DNA of 24,344 nt from Proteobacteria bacterium UBA4656. GTDB taxonomy: Bacteria; Pseudomonadota; Gammaproteobacteria; Xanthomonadales; Ahniellaceae. Under the pieces are notes generated by a model. It did not search any database, was not told the DNA's origin, and saw only the letters and a program-made list of their open reading frames with translations. Position 1 is the stretch's first letter, and every line of letters begins with the position of its first letter. Of the stretch, positions 15,699 through 24,344 are shown one piece after another. A program made the translations under genes and the position numbers. The DNA is taken from positions 1 through 24,344 of the forward strand of contig DHLY01000035.1 in NCBI GenBank assembly GCA_002405525.1, written 5' to 3'.

Positions 15699-17420
15699 TC
15701 AGCGGGCGCCACCGGCCGTCGTCGCTTCGGCCTTGGCCCGCTGCTGGAGTTCGGCGAGGATCAGGTGGTCGGAGTCGTGGTAGCCGTGGCAGCCGATGCA
15801 GGTGGTCGGCACCTTGTCGGTGGCGGCCTCGCCGGCGTGGCACTGGCGACAGTTTTCGACGCCGGGGATCAGCAGGTCGGTGCTGGCCTTCGAGGTCGCC
15901 GCGTCGTGGCAGTCCGTGCACTGCATGGTGGTGTGGCTGGCGTGGGTGAAGCGCGCCTTGGCGTACCAGATGCCGGCCACGCGCACCGGGGCCACGCGCC
16001 ACGGTTCGCCCGCTTCCCGGCCCGGCGAGACCGCGTGGCAGACCGTGCAGGCGCTGCCGGTGAACAGGGTTTCGGCCGTGCGCCGCGCCTTCTCGCGTGC
16101 CCAGGCCAGAGCCTCGAACTGCTCCTGGCGGGTCAGCGACTGTCCTGGCCGACGGCGCTGCTGCACGATCGTCGGCGAACCGGCGTCGCTCACGCCGCCC
16201 TCGAGCGCGCGGCGGGCGTAGAACTCGTCCAGCATGTAGATGATCTCCGGCACCTTGGCGTGCGGTACCTGGCGGCCAGGCTCGGTGACGTCGAAAGTCA
16301 GCGCGTGGCACTCCTGGCACATCGGCTCGAAGTCGACCGGCTGCATGCCCGCGCCGCCCGCGTCCGGCTTGTGGCATGACGCGCAGTCCAGAACCTTGTC
16401 GCCGGTCGGCGACTGGATGCCCTTCGGATCGAGGTGCACATCGTGAGGAAACTTGAGCCCAGAGCGCTCGGCCAGTCCCGGGGTGCCGAGCAGGGTGCGT
16501 GCCGGGGTGTACTCACCCTCGGCGTTCCAGGCCGGCAGGTCGACCCTGAACTGCGGATGGTCTCGGCCGAAGTCCGACACGTTGGCGAGCAGGCTGGTTC
16601 CGGCAGTGCGCTCCTTCAGGCCCTGGTGGCAGTCGGCGCACAGCACCTGGTCGCGCACGATCAGCCCGTCGGTACCGTTGTGGTCGCGGTGGCAGTGCGC
16701 GCAGCGCGCGTTTCCCAGCTCCGGCAGGTTGAACGTCACCGGGTCGGCGTGGGCGGCGGTGGCCGCGTGGCATTTCGCGCAGGACTCGTCCCGCACCCAG
16801 CGGAAAGGCTTGTCGTGGCACTGCGTGCAGTCGCTGCCGAAATAGTGGTGTGCGTCCTGCAGCGGACCGCTCTGCCACGCGTTCTGGCTCGGCACGAGCG
16901 GGGTGTCGGGCAATTGTGCGCGCAGGATCGGCATGAAGTGGGTGGCCATCGGCAGGCCGAGGAAGAACGCGGCGACCAGCGTGAACAGGACCCATGAAGG
17001 CGCGCGCCGGGCCAGCCAAGTCTGCGCGAGGCTGGTCGGCTTGGCTCTGGCGCGCGCCTCGGCGTTGAGGTCGGTCTTGTCGATCGTGGACAACTCGACG
17101 CCGGCATCGAAGTCGGTTGGCGGTTCGAGCAGCTGCAGGTGCGCGGTGCCGATCTCGACCACCGCGCCGGCACCGACCGTTGCGGTGTAGGTGATCCGGC
17201 CGTCGACCTTGATCCCGGCCAGGATCAGCGACTCGACCTTGTAGCGACCGGCAGCCACCGCGGTGATCCGGGCGTGCTCCAGCGCCACCCGCAGGTCGGA
17301 AATGAAGATCGCCTGGTCGGCGCCGCGCCCGACGGTCAGCACGTCCCCGTAGTGGATGTCCTCCTCGTAGGCGACAGAGCCCTTGCCCTTGCGGGTGACG
17401 CGGCGGATCAGCCAGCGCAT
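15699..17420 (-). CDS. FHA domain - transmembrane - decaheme cytochrome c fusion
   Basis: The predicted protein has 573 residues. About 22-98 is FHA-like: TVGRGADQAIFISD fits the conserved GR turn, but the usual serine of the S-x-x-H core is replaced in VALEHARI, and the NG turn is weak (LAGIKVDG). A linker is followed by one transmembrane helix (about 142-160), then ten CXXCH motifs starting at about 198, 214, 240, 261, 346, 368, 458, 501, 524 and 541. Extra histidines nearby are suitable as sixth ligands. The expected topology is FHA in the cytosol and hemes in the periplasm. ATG 17420 is chosen over an upstream start at 17531, which would overlap the preceding gene; GGAG lies about 10 bases upstream. 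It follows the cytochrome b-like gene by 55 bases. It probably takes electrons from the membrane b hemes; FHA ligand unknown. Confidence 0.92.
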   Translation of the reverse strand: MRWLIRRVTRKGKGSVAYEEDIHYGDVLTVGRGADQAIFISDLRVALEHARITAVAAGRYKVESLILAGIKVDGRITYTATVGAGAVVEIGTAHLQLLEPPTDFDAGVELSTIDKTDLNAEARARAKPTSLAQTWLARRAPSWVLFTLVAAFFLGLPMATHFMPILRAQLPDTPLVPSQNAWQSGPLQDAHHYFGSDCTQCHDKPFRWVRDESCAKCHAATAAHADPVTFNLPELGNARCAHCHRDHNGTDGLIVRDQVLCADCHQGLKERTAGTSLLANVSDFGRDHPQFRVDLPAWNAEGEYTPARTLLGTPGLAERSGLKFPHDVHLDPKGIQSPTGDKVLDCASCHKPDAGGAGMQPVDFEPMCQECHALTFDVTEPGRQVPHAKVPEIIYMLDEFYARRALEGGVSDAGSPTIVQQRRRPGQSLTRQEQFEALAWAREKARRTAETLFTGSACTVCHAVSPGREAGEPWRVAPVRVAGIWYAKARFTHASHTTMQCTDCHDAATSKASTDLLIPGVENCRQCHAGEAATDKVPTTCIGCHGYHDSDHLILAELQQRAKAEATTAGGAR

Positions 17421-17475
17421 GGCGGTCTCCGGGCGGCGGAAATGCGGCAGGCGAGGGCGTGGCGCATCGGCTGCA

Positions 17476-18384
17476 TCACCAGTAGAAGAACACGACGACG
17501 ACGTGGGCGACCAGCGCCGCCAGCAGGGCAAAGGTCAGCGGCACGTGGAAGTAAAGCCAGATCTCCATCAGCGACTGCAGCTGGATGTCGCGGGCCACGC
17601 GGCCGGCGAGCGATTTCTTGCGCGACAACAGGTCGATCAGCCTGCGCAGCGCTTCAGCCTGCTTGTCGTCCGCATTGGCGGCGAGGAAGTCGACCATCGC
17701 GAACATGGTCGGCATTTCGCGCGTGGCGACCTTCTGCGCCTCGTCGCCGGCCTGCTCGCGGGCGTCCAGCATCTGCCGCGCCTGGGCCAGCGCGAGGTTC
17801 GACGAGTCCCTGGCGTTGAGCAGCGACCAGACCCCGCCACCGAGCCGCGTGTTTTCGATCGACCGCAGCACGATGGCGTGGATCTTGCGGTCGATGCCGT
17901 CGGCCAGCGCCAGCGCGTTCTGGTCGATGTCGGCGATCTCGTCCAGCATCGCCTGCCGCGTCGCGCTGTCCCGGTTGCGGGTCATCAGCGAGGGGTAGCG
18001 CAGGTAGGCGTAGACCCCGAAGAAGCCCGACAGGATCACCGCCAGCATCAGCACCAGGGCGAGGGTGTGCACGTTCCAGCCGAACTGGAAGCCGGAGTGC
18101 AGCAGGGCGATCAGGATCAGCGAAGTGCCCAGGTAGACGTGGGCGGACAGCCAGCCGCGCAGCGATCCCACGCGGTTGGCGTAGGTGCGCTTGCGGATGC
18201 CGAACGAGGTCAGCCAGAAGATCAGCAGCGCGCCGATCGTGCCGAGCGTGTAGCCGAGCCAGGTGCCGCCGTTGGGCGGGCCGATCGGATCGTGCCAGAC
18301 ATAGGCCACCAGCGAGCCCGTGAGCAGCACCAGCGCGACCCAGAGCCAGCGCTTGCGGGCGTGGGTGAGGAAGGAGTCATGCAT
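17476..18384 (-). CDS. Cytochrome b-like integral membrane protein with paired histidines
   Basis: The predicted 302-residue protein has five hydrophobic helices at about 13-30, 42-62, 78-98, 107-127 and 276-300. Helix 3 carries His82 and His96 and helix 5 carries His280 and His294, each pair 14 residues apart. This is the spacing seen when two b hemes are stacked between two transmembrane helices. Between helices 4 and 5 lies a soluble, charged, mainly helical segment of about 145 residues (130-275) that I do not recognise. The start at 18384 (MHDSFLTHARKRW) lies 16 bases after the flavoprotein stop; an in-frame ATG at 18420 would overlap that gene by 20 bases. Likely role: passing electrons across the membrane, or from quinol, between the flavo-iron-sulfur protein and the FHA-decaheme cytochrome. 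Heme binding is inferred from histidine spacing only. Confidence 0.82.
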   Translation of the reverse strand: MHDSFLTHARKRWLWVALVLLTGSLVAYVWHDPIGPPNGGTWLGYTLGTIGALLIFWLTSFGIRKRTYANRVGSLRGWLSAHVYLGTSLILIALLHSGFQFGWNVHTLALVLMLAVILSGFFGVYAYLRYPSLMTRNRDSATRQAMLDEIADIDQNALALADGIDRKIHAIVLRSIENTRLGGGVWSLLNARDSSNLALAQARQMLDAREQAGDEAQKVATREMPTMFAMVDFLAANADDKQAEALRRLIDLLSRKKSLAGRVARDIQLQSLMEIWLYFHVPLTFALLAALVAHVVVVFFYW

Positions 18385-18400
18385 GGCCGCCGCGCCCCGC

Positions 18401-20812
18401 TCAGCGCCGCGACTGCGCATAGGCCGGGAATTCCTCCGGCGAGATGCGGATCGCCGCGCCCGTGGGGCAGGCGCGCACGCAGGCCGGGCCGCCCTTGAGG
18501 TCCTTGCACATGTCGCACTTCACGGCCTTCTTCTCGCTGCCGCCTTCCTTCTTCCTGTCCGGGTCGTAGGGCGCTTCGCCGGGGCCGCTGCCGGCGCCGA
18601 ACAGCAGCCACGACAGCAGGCCGGGCTTGCGCGGCGGCTTGCTGGCCATGTGGATCACGCCGTAGGGGCAGTTGCGCTCGCAGTTGCCGCAGCCGATGCA
18701 GTTGTCGGCGATGAAGACCTCGCCGTTCGGCGCGCGGTGGATCGCATCCGGCGGGCAGTCCTTCATGCAGTGTGGGTGCTCGCAATGCCGGCAGGACGTG
18801 GGCACGTGGACCTGTGCGAAGGTCGGTCCGGCCTCGCGGTCGAGGCGCGAGGTGCCGCCGTGGGTTTCGGCGCACGCCTTTTCGCAGTTGTCGCAGCGCA
18901 CGCACAGGGATTCGTCGATCAGCAGGATGTCGGTCGCTTCGCCGGCGCCCTGCGCAATGAGGAAGGAGATGATGTCGCCGCCGGTGGGCATCGCCTGCAT
19001 CTGCAGGTTGGCCGCCGTGCGCTGCCGGTACTCCGCCTGCAGGCGCATCTTCAGCACCGGGTTGCGCGCCACGAGCTTCTTGAACGCCTCGCCGTCCAGG
19101 CGCACGGTTTCGGTGGCGATGGCGGCCCGCGCGGTGGCGCTGCGCTTGCTCTCGCCCAGCAGCGCCATCTCGCCGACGTAATTCCCGGCCGGCACGTAGG
19201 ACAGCACAACCTCCTTGCCGCCGATCTCGCGCGAGATGGTCAGCGACCCGACCCTGACCAGGTGCAGGCTGTCGCCGCTCTCGCCTTCGCTGAAGACCAC
19301 GTCGCCGGCCTTGAAACGCTCGATCCTGGCGCTCTCGACCACGTCCGCGATCTGCTCGAGGGTGGACTCCGGTGAGAAGCGTGACAGGATGGCGCGCGCG
19401 ATGAACACCTCGTCGATCTCGCGCTTGACCGCCTCGACCGAGGCGATCAGGCGATTCATCGATCGGCGAGGGGTCTCGACCAGCACGCAGCCACTGCCGG
19501 CGACCACGGTGGCCGAACGCCGCCGACCGGAGATCAGGCTCATCTCGCCGAAGAACTCGCCGCGGCGCAGGGTGATGCGGCGGCCGCCGTCGACCTGCAC
19601 CTGCACTTCGCCGTCGACGATCGAGTAGAACGAGTTGGTGTAGTCGTTGCGCTCGAAAACCGCTGCACCGGGCACCGGCGTGCGGATCTCGGAGTCGAGC
19701 ATGAACTCGCGCAACTGCAGCGGCGTTATGTGCGACAGCAGGCGCACGTTCTTCTGGATGCGGTCGAGCGCGGCGGTCACGCTGGCGAAACCCGGCATCG
19801 ACTGGAACTTGTCGCGAAGCAGGGGTTCGTCGGCAGGCTCGACCTTTCGGCCCTCGATGTACTCGATGACCTCGTAGCCCTGGTTCATTGCCTGCTTGAT
19901 CAGCGGATAACCGCCGAGCGCGCCGACGATGTACATGCCCTTGACGTTGGATTCGTACTGCGGGCTGATCGCCGGCACCGCGGCCGGGTCCTTGCTTGGA
20001 AACACGATCCCGCACGCCTCCACGAAGGCGCGCGGTGCGGTCGCGCCGAGACGGGCGATCACCCGGTCGCAGAGGATCTGCGCCTTGCCCTTGTCGGTGG
20101 CCAGCACCATGCGCATGCGCTTGCGCGAGCCCTCGGGCAGGGCGGTGACCTTCTCCGGTGCCGAGTTGTACCAGCACTCGATGGATCCGTCCTCGATCGC
20201 CTTCAGGATCGCCTGCTCGTTGCCCTTCTTGGCGCGCGAGAATTCGTCCTTGCGGTTGATGATCACGACGTTGTTCTGTTTCGCGAGCGCCACCGCGTTC
20301 TCGATCGCCGCGTCGCCGGCGCCGACCACCACGATGGTCTCGCCGCTGTATTCCTCGGGGTCATCCAGCTGGTACTGGACGAAGGGCAGGTCCTCGCCGG
20401 GTACGCCGAGCTTGCGCAGATTGCCCTGCAGGCCGATGCCCAGCACCACGTAGTCGGCCAGGAACCGCGCGCCGTTGGCGCAGGCGATCTCGAAAGGGCC
20501 GGGCTCGGTCCTGCGGATCTTCGACACCTCGTGGCCGAACCTGACGTTGACCTTGAGGCGGGCCACGCCGTCGTCCCAGGCCTTGAGGATGGTCTCCCGG
20601 GAACCGGCCCTGAACGGCAGGGGCGAGCGCAGCGGCAGGATGCCTGGCTCATCCATGACGTGCTTGCCCTTCTGGTAGCGGAAGATCGTGTTCGAGAGGT
20701 GGGGGGACGCCTCCAGGAGGACGTGCGAAACGCCGGCTTCTGCGGCGCGGGCGGCGGCACTCTTGCCGCCCGGGCCCGAGCCGACGATCGCGATCTTGTA
20801 ACGCTCGGACAC
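18401..20812 (-). CDS. Flavoprotein oxidoreductase - two cNMP-binding domains - four-cluster ferredoxin fusion
   Basis: The predicted 803-residue cytosolic protein has three parts. Residues 5-325 form a thioredoxin-reductase/YpdA-like two-dinucleotide fold with FAD motif GSGPGG (11-16) and NAD(P) motif GAGDAA (164-169), without a CXXC redox pair. Two cyclic-nucleotide-binding domains follow at about 355-470 and 478-590. Both keep the phosphate-binding cassette: FGEMSLISGRRRSAT and VGEMALLGESKRSAT, with conserved Glu and Arg. At about 630-790 is a DmsB/HybA-like ferredoxin with four cysteine clusters (CVRCDNCEKAC, CRHCEHPHCMKDCP, CIGCGNCERNCP and CDMC...CVRACP), enough for four [4Fe-4S] clusters. 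There is no signal peptide. It probably moves electrons between NAD(P)H and the membrane cytochrome b encoded 16 bases downstream, gated by a cyclic nucleotide. The start is GTG at 20812 with only weak ribosome-binding matches. Confidence 0.94.
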   Translation of the reverse strand: MSERYKIAIVGSGPGGKSAAARAAEAGVSHVLLEASPHLSNTIFRYQKGKHVMDEPGILPLRSPLPFRAGSRETILKAWDDGVARLKVNVRFGHEVSKIRRTEPGPFEIACANGARFLADYVVLGIGLQGNLRKLGVPGEDLPFVQYQLDDPEEYSGETIVVVGAGDAAIENAVALAKQNNVVIINRKDEFSRAKKGNEQAILKAIEDGSIECWYNSAPEKVTALPEGSRKRMRMVLATDKGKAQILCDRVIARLGATAPRAFVEACGIVFPSKDPAAVPAISPQYESNVKGMYIVGALGGYPLIKQAMNQGYEVIEYIEGRKVEPADEPLLRDKFQSMPGFASVTAALDRIQKNVRLLSHITPLQLREFMLDSEIRTPVPGAAVFERNDYTNSFYSIVDGEVQVQVDGGRRITLRRGEFFGEMSLISGRRRSATVVAGSGCVLVETPRRSMNRLIASVEAVKREIDEVFIARAILSRFSPESTLEQIADVVESARIERFKAGDVVFSEGESGDSLHLVRVGSLTISREIGGKEVVLSYVPAGNYVGEMALLGESKRSATARAAIATETVRLDGEAFKKLVARNPVLKMRLQAEYRQRTAANLQMQAMPTGGDIISFLIAQGAGEATDILLIDESLCVRCDNCEKACAETHGGTSRLDREAGPTFAQVHVPTSCRHCEHPHCMKDCPPDAIHRAPNGEVFIADNCIGCGNCERNCPYGVIHMASKPPRKPGLLSWLLFGAGSGPGEAPYDPDRKKEGGSEKKAVKCDMCKDLKGGPACVRACPTGAAIRISPEEFPAYAQSRR

Positions 20813-20891
20813 CTTGGCAGCCCCTGCAGCACCCCAGTCGAGTGTAGCCCACGCGTGAGGCCGGTGTGTGCGCGTGCGTGCCCGACCGGGC

Positions 20892-20905
20892 TATGATGAC
20901 GTCAT
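20892..20905 (+). promoter_or_regulatory. TATGAT -10-like element and ATGACGTCAT palindrome in divergent gap
   Basis: In the 111-base gap between the divergent flavoprotein and PilZ-like genes, TATGAT (20892-20897) is 5/6 to the -10 consensus and 27 bases before the ATG at 20924. No good -35 is seen at the expected distance. It overlaps a perfect 10-base palindrome ATGACGTCAT (20896-20905), which could be a regulator site for either or both genes. Confidence 0.3.
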
Positions 20906-20923
20906 GCTAGGGACTCTCAGCCC

Positions 20924-22663
20924 ATGACCTTCTACCGCCGCCTCGGTGAGGGCCTGCCGGAACGCCGCAGTCCGCCCCGTGATGCGTTCCAGGCCGACCC
21001 GAAGGCCCTCAGACGCTGGATCGAAGAACTGCCACTGGCCAACTCGGCGGTCGCGTCGCGAATGCTTTTCCAGGCGTTGCGCGAGATGAACCAGATGACG
21101 ATCGACCCGTCGACCCGGCTCGCCGCTCTCGAGGCGCTGCGCGTGCCGATAACCGGCGTTACCGATGCCATCGACCGCCAGGTGGTCGGCGCCAGTTTCC
21201 CGGTGCCGCCGCCGAAGGCGCAGCTCGCGACCCTGGGCCGCGACCTGCAGCGCCAACTGGCGCTCGGCTTCCGGCTGGCGGTCTACGAATTCTGCGCGCC
21301 GGACGGCAAGGTGCCGTTCCTGCGCGGCAAGGCGGTTGCACTCGCACTGGAGCGCGCGATCGGGCATCTGGGCGAGGAGCTTTGCAAGGGCTACCTGGTT
21401 TACGCCGCGCCGCCGGAAAGCGTGTGGCGGATGATGAATGCCCTTTTCGCGTTCGCTCTCGCCAGCCGACTCGACGACAAGGCGGTCGACGGCCCGGTCT
21501 CGGGAACGTCCGGCACGCCGCGCCAGGCGTTCACGCATGCGCTGCTGATGGCCGTCTCGAATCCCTATCGCCTGACGCAGAAAGAGATCCATGAAACCGC
21601 GCAGGCGACGCGCGGCTGGGCGGCGAAGGCGGTGCTGCGCGGTGCCGTTCCCGGCGAGGCGGTCTTCGCGGTGCCGCTCGACGAGGACCGGGGGCCGGGC
21701 TACCTGCCGGAAGAGCGCAGCAGCAGCGGCGCGGCCCGCCTCGCACTCGACACCGCTCCGCTGCAGGAGGAACTCGAACGCCAGTTGGCCAATGCCGAGG
21801 GCGCGGCGTGCGGACTGCCCGTCGCCGGGCGCGCCGGCAATGCCGCCATGATCAGCGCGGATCTCGTGCGCCGCCTGCTCGTCAACTGGCGCTTCGTGCC
21901 GGAGCGGGCGCAGCGTCGGCTGCCTGCCGGTCACGAACTCGACACCCTGGTCGGGCTGCACGCCGTGCATTATTTCCTCGCCGGTGGCCTCGACTTCGAG
22001 ACCGTGCTGCGCCGCGCCTGCGGCACTGCGGTGCATGCGACCGAACGCCAGCGCGGCTCGGCGCGCAGTCCGCACGAGGCAGGACGCGTCGATCTGCTGC
22101 GCGCGCGCGTGCTCGACCAGGGGCTGGGTGGATGCCGGGTCGCGTGGGAGCAGGGCGACGCGGTGCGCGCGCGGGTCGGCGAGATCGTCGCGCTGTCAGT
22201 CGCGCGGACCGACCTCGATCCGACCGCGGTGCCGCATGATGAGCGCGACTGGATGCTTGGCGTGATCCGCTGGCTGCGGGTGGACGCCGGAGGCATGGTG
22301 GACGCCGGGGTCGAGATCATCGGGCGCGAGGCGCGCGCAGCGGTGGTGCGCGCGCTGGACTCCCGCCGCCATCCGCGCCCCTCGCTGCGCGGGGTGGTCC
22401 TCCAGGCGCCGCGCATGCGCGGCGGCCACGCCGCTTCGATCGTGGCGCCCGCAGTGCTGGAGCGCAACGCGCCGGGCTACGAGTACCGCGCATTGCCGTC
22501 TCGTTGGGGCGTCGAGGAGGTCGAGGTGGGCGAGTTGCGCACGATCGAGGTGGCGGAGCAGACCTCGGCCTTCCTTCGCATTGTTCTGCCGGCGGCGGAG
22601 CGCGATCCCGACACCCCTGCGCGCCCGGCCGCGGTTTCGCAGTCGTCGATCGCGGCATCCTGA
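20924..22663 (+). CDS. PilZ-like (putative c-di-GMP-binding) protein of unknown function
   Basis: The predicted 579-residue cytosolic protein has no signal peptide or membrane helix. The first 290 residues are mostly helical ([19 protein letters not shown] is a conserved-looking opening) and resemble uncharacterised Pseudomonas/Xanthomonas proteins sometimes tagged PilZ. A PilZ-like C-terminal half is suggested by arginines in [11 protein letters not shown] (322-332), then [12 protein letters not shown] (398-409) in place of the D/NxSxxG motif, and strands [12 protein letters not shown] and GVIRWLRV...GVEIIG. The key serine is glycine here, so ligand binding is uncertain. It is transcribed away from the cytochrome block and 31 bases upstream of ispG, probably in one operon with it. 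The ribosome-binding site is weak (AGGGA about 10 bases upstream). Confidence 0.8.
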   Translation: MTFYRRLGEGLPERRSPPRDAFQADPKALRRWIEELPLANSAVASRMLFQALREMNQMTIDPSTRLAALEALRVPITGVTDAIDRQVVGASFPVPPPKAQLATLGRDLQRQLALGFRLAVYEFCAPDGKVPFLRGKAVALALERAIGHLGEELCKGYLVYAAPPESVWRMMNALFAFALASRLDDKAVDGPVSGTSGTPRQAFTHALLMAVSNPYRLTQKEIHETAQATRGWAAKAVLRGAVPGEAVFAVPLDEDRGPGYLPEERSSSGAARLALDTAPLQEELERQLANAEGAACGLPVAGRAGNAAMISADLVRRLLVNWRFVPERAQRRLPAGHELDTLVGLHAVHYFLAGGLDFETVLRRACGTAVHATERQRGSARSPHEAGRVDLLRARVLDQGLGGCRVAWEQGDAVRARVGEIVALSVARTDLDPTAVPHDERDWMLGVIRWLRVDAGGMVDAGVEIIGREARAAVVRALDSRRHPRPSLRGVVLQAPRMRGGHAASIVAPAVLERNAPGYEYRALPSRWGVEEVEVGELRTIEVAEQTSAFLRIVLPAAERDPDTPARPAAVSQSSIAAS

Positions 22664-22694
22664 ACGGGCACGGGCGGACACCACGGACGAGCGC

Positions 22695-23927
<1,233 letters not shown>

Positions 23928-23949
23928 CGTTCACGAAGGCTCCAGTCGC

Positions 23950-24333
23950 ATGCCAGTTCCTACCTACGACCCGTTCATCGAGCCGCTCATGCGGTATCTG
24001 GCGCGCCATCCCGAGGGGGCTGTCGCCAGAGAGGCTCATGAAGCCGTTGCTGAGGCGCTCGGATTGAGCGAAGCGGACAAGTCGGAACGAGTCCCCAGCG
24101 GGTTGCAGCCCATTTACAAGAATCGGGCGGGCTGGGCCCACGATCGACTCAAGCGTGCAGGTCTTTCCAGCGCGCCCCGGCGAGGGTTCTGGAAGCTGAC
24201 GCCGAAGGGAATCGAGGTGCTTACCCAGAACGGCGGCCCTTTTCCCGTCGAACTCGTCGATCGGTTGGCTACCGAGTTTGTCGAGGTTCGGCTCCGTCCT
24301 GAGGCCGCGACCCAGGAAGACAGGGTCTGTTGA
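23950..24333 (+). CDS. mrr: Mrr-type restriction protein, N-terminal domain only (apparently truncated)
   Basis: The predicted product has 127 residues. The first 90 match the Mrr N-terminal winged-helix (Mrr_N) strongly: VPTYDPFIEPLMRYLARHPE, IYKNRAGWAHDRLKRAGLSS and PRRGFWKLTPKG parallel E. coli Mrr, a type IV enzyme cutting methylated DNA. The C-terminal PD-(D/E)XK nuclease domain (full length about 300) is absent: TGA ends the frame at 24333, where homologues read on through a TPEE-like segment (here ATQEDR). A frameshift, nonsense change or insertion is likely, so this may be a pseudogene; the window ends 11 bases later. ATG 23950 fits homologue starts; a GTG at 23920 overlaps the ispG stop. 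Two 60-base stretches hand-counted here are about 58% GC against 75% in one ispG stretch, suggesting acquisition. Confidence 0.7.
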   Translation: MPVPTYDPFIEPLMRYLARHPEGAVAREAHEAVAEALGLSEADKSERVPSGLQPIYKNRAGWAHDRLKRAGLSSAPRRGFWKLTPKGIEVLTQNGGPFPVELVDRLATEFVEVRLRPEAATQEDRVC

Positions 24334-24344
24334 AATTCAAGTGG

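Noticed and set aside
17421..17531. Upstream in-frame extension of the FHA-decaheme gene
   Set aside because: It would overlap the end of the cytochrome b-like gene, and the FHA-like domain begins naturally at the 17420 start with GGAG upstream.

Overview
The window is high-GC DNA (roughly 70% by eye) from what looks like a free-living Gram-negative proteobacterium. It carries an outer-membrane beta-barrel gene, a lipoprotein gene, xseA, a long-form ispG and c-di-GMP-style regulators. The gene style suggests a gammaproteobacterium of the Xanthomonadales/Lysobacterales type, but this is inferred from general resemblance only. I see no tRNA, rRNA, CRISPR array or complete mobile element.

Layout. 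Left flank: an acetolactate synthase-like TPP enzyme (69-1709, minus) and xseA (1816-3180, minus). Divergent from xseA is a large multidomain response regulator with degenerate GGDEF/EAL-like regions (3279-5672, plus). A 388-base gap without a recognisable gene follows (5673-6060). Then comes a long minus-strand block from 20812 down to 6061. In transcription order it encodes a flavoprotein/double cyclic-nucleotide-domain/four-[4Fe-4S] fusion, a five-helix cytochrome b-like membrane protein, an FHA-TM-decaheme cytochrome c, a lipoprotein with two GlcG/HbpS domains, an outer-membrane beta-barrel, a secreted decaheme cytochrome c fused to LVIVD propeller repeats, a SnoaL-like protein and a zinc-free MDR oxidoreductase. 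Right flank (plus): a PilZ-like protein divergent from the flavoprotein, ispG, and an apparently truncated Mrr-type restriction gene of lower GC at the window edge.

The centre (about 7.2-20.8 kb) is the notable part. Read in order, its products form a continuous candidate electron path: a pyridine-nucleotide flavoprotein with four iron-sulfur clusters, then b hemes in the inner membrane, then ten c hemes anchored in the periplasm, then an outer-membrane barrel with a second decaheme cytochrome. That is the architecture expected of a porin-cytochrome extracellular electron-transfer route, but none of the proteins looks like a standard Mtr, Omc or Pio component. Unusual signalling domains (two cNMP-binding domains and an FHA domain) are fused directly to redox modules. 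A strong GC hairpin and a fresh leader at 15552-15698 split the block into an inner-membrane transcription unit and an envelope/outer-membrane unit. The direction of electron flow and the terminal partner cannot be told from sequence.
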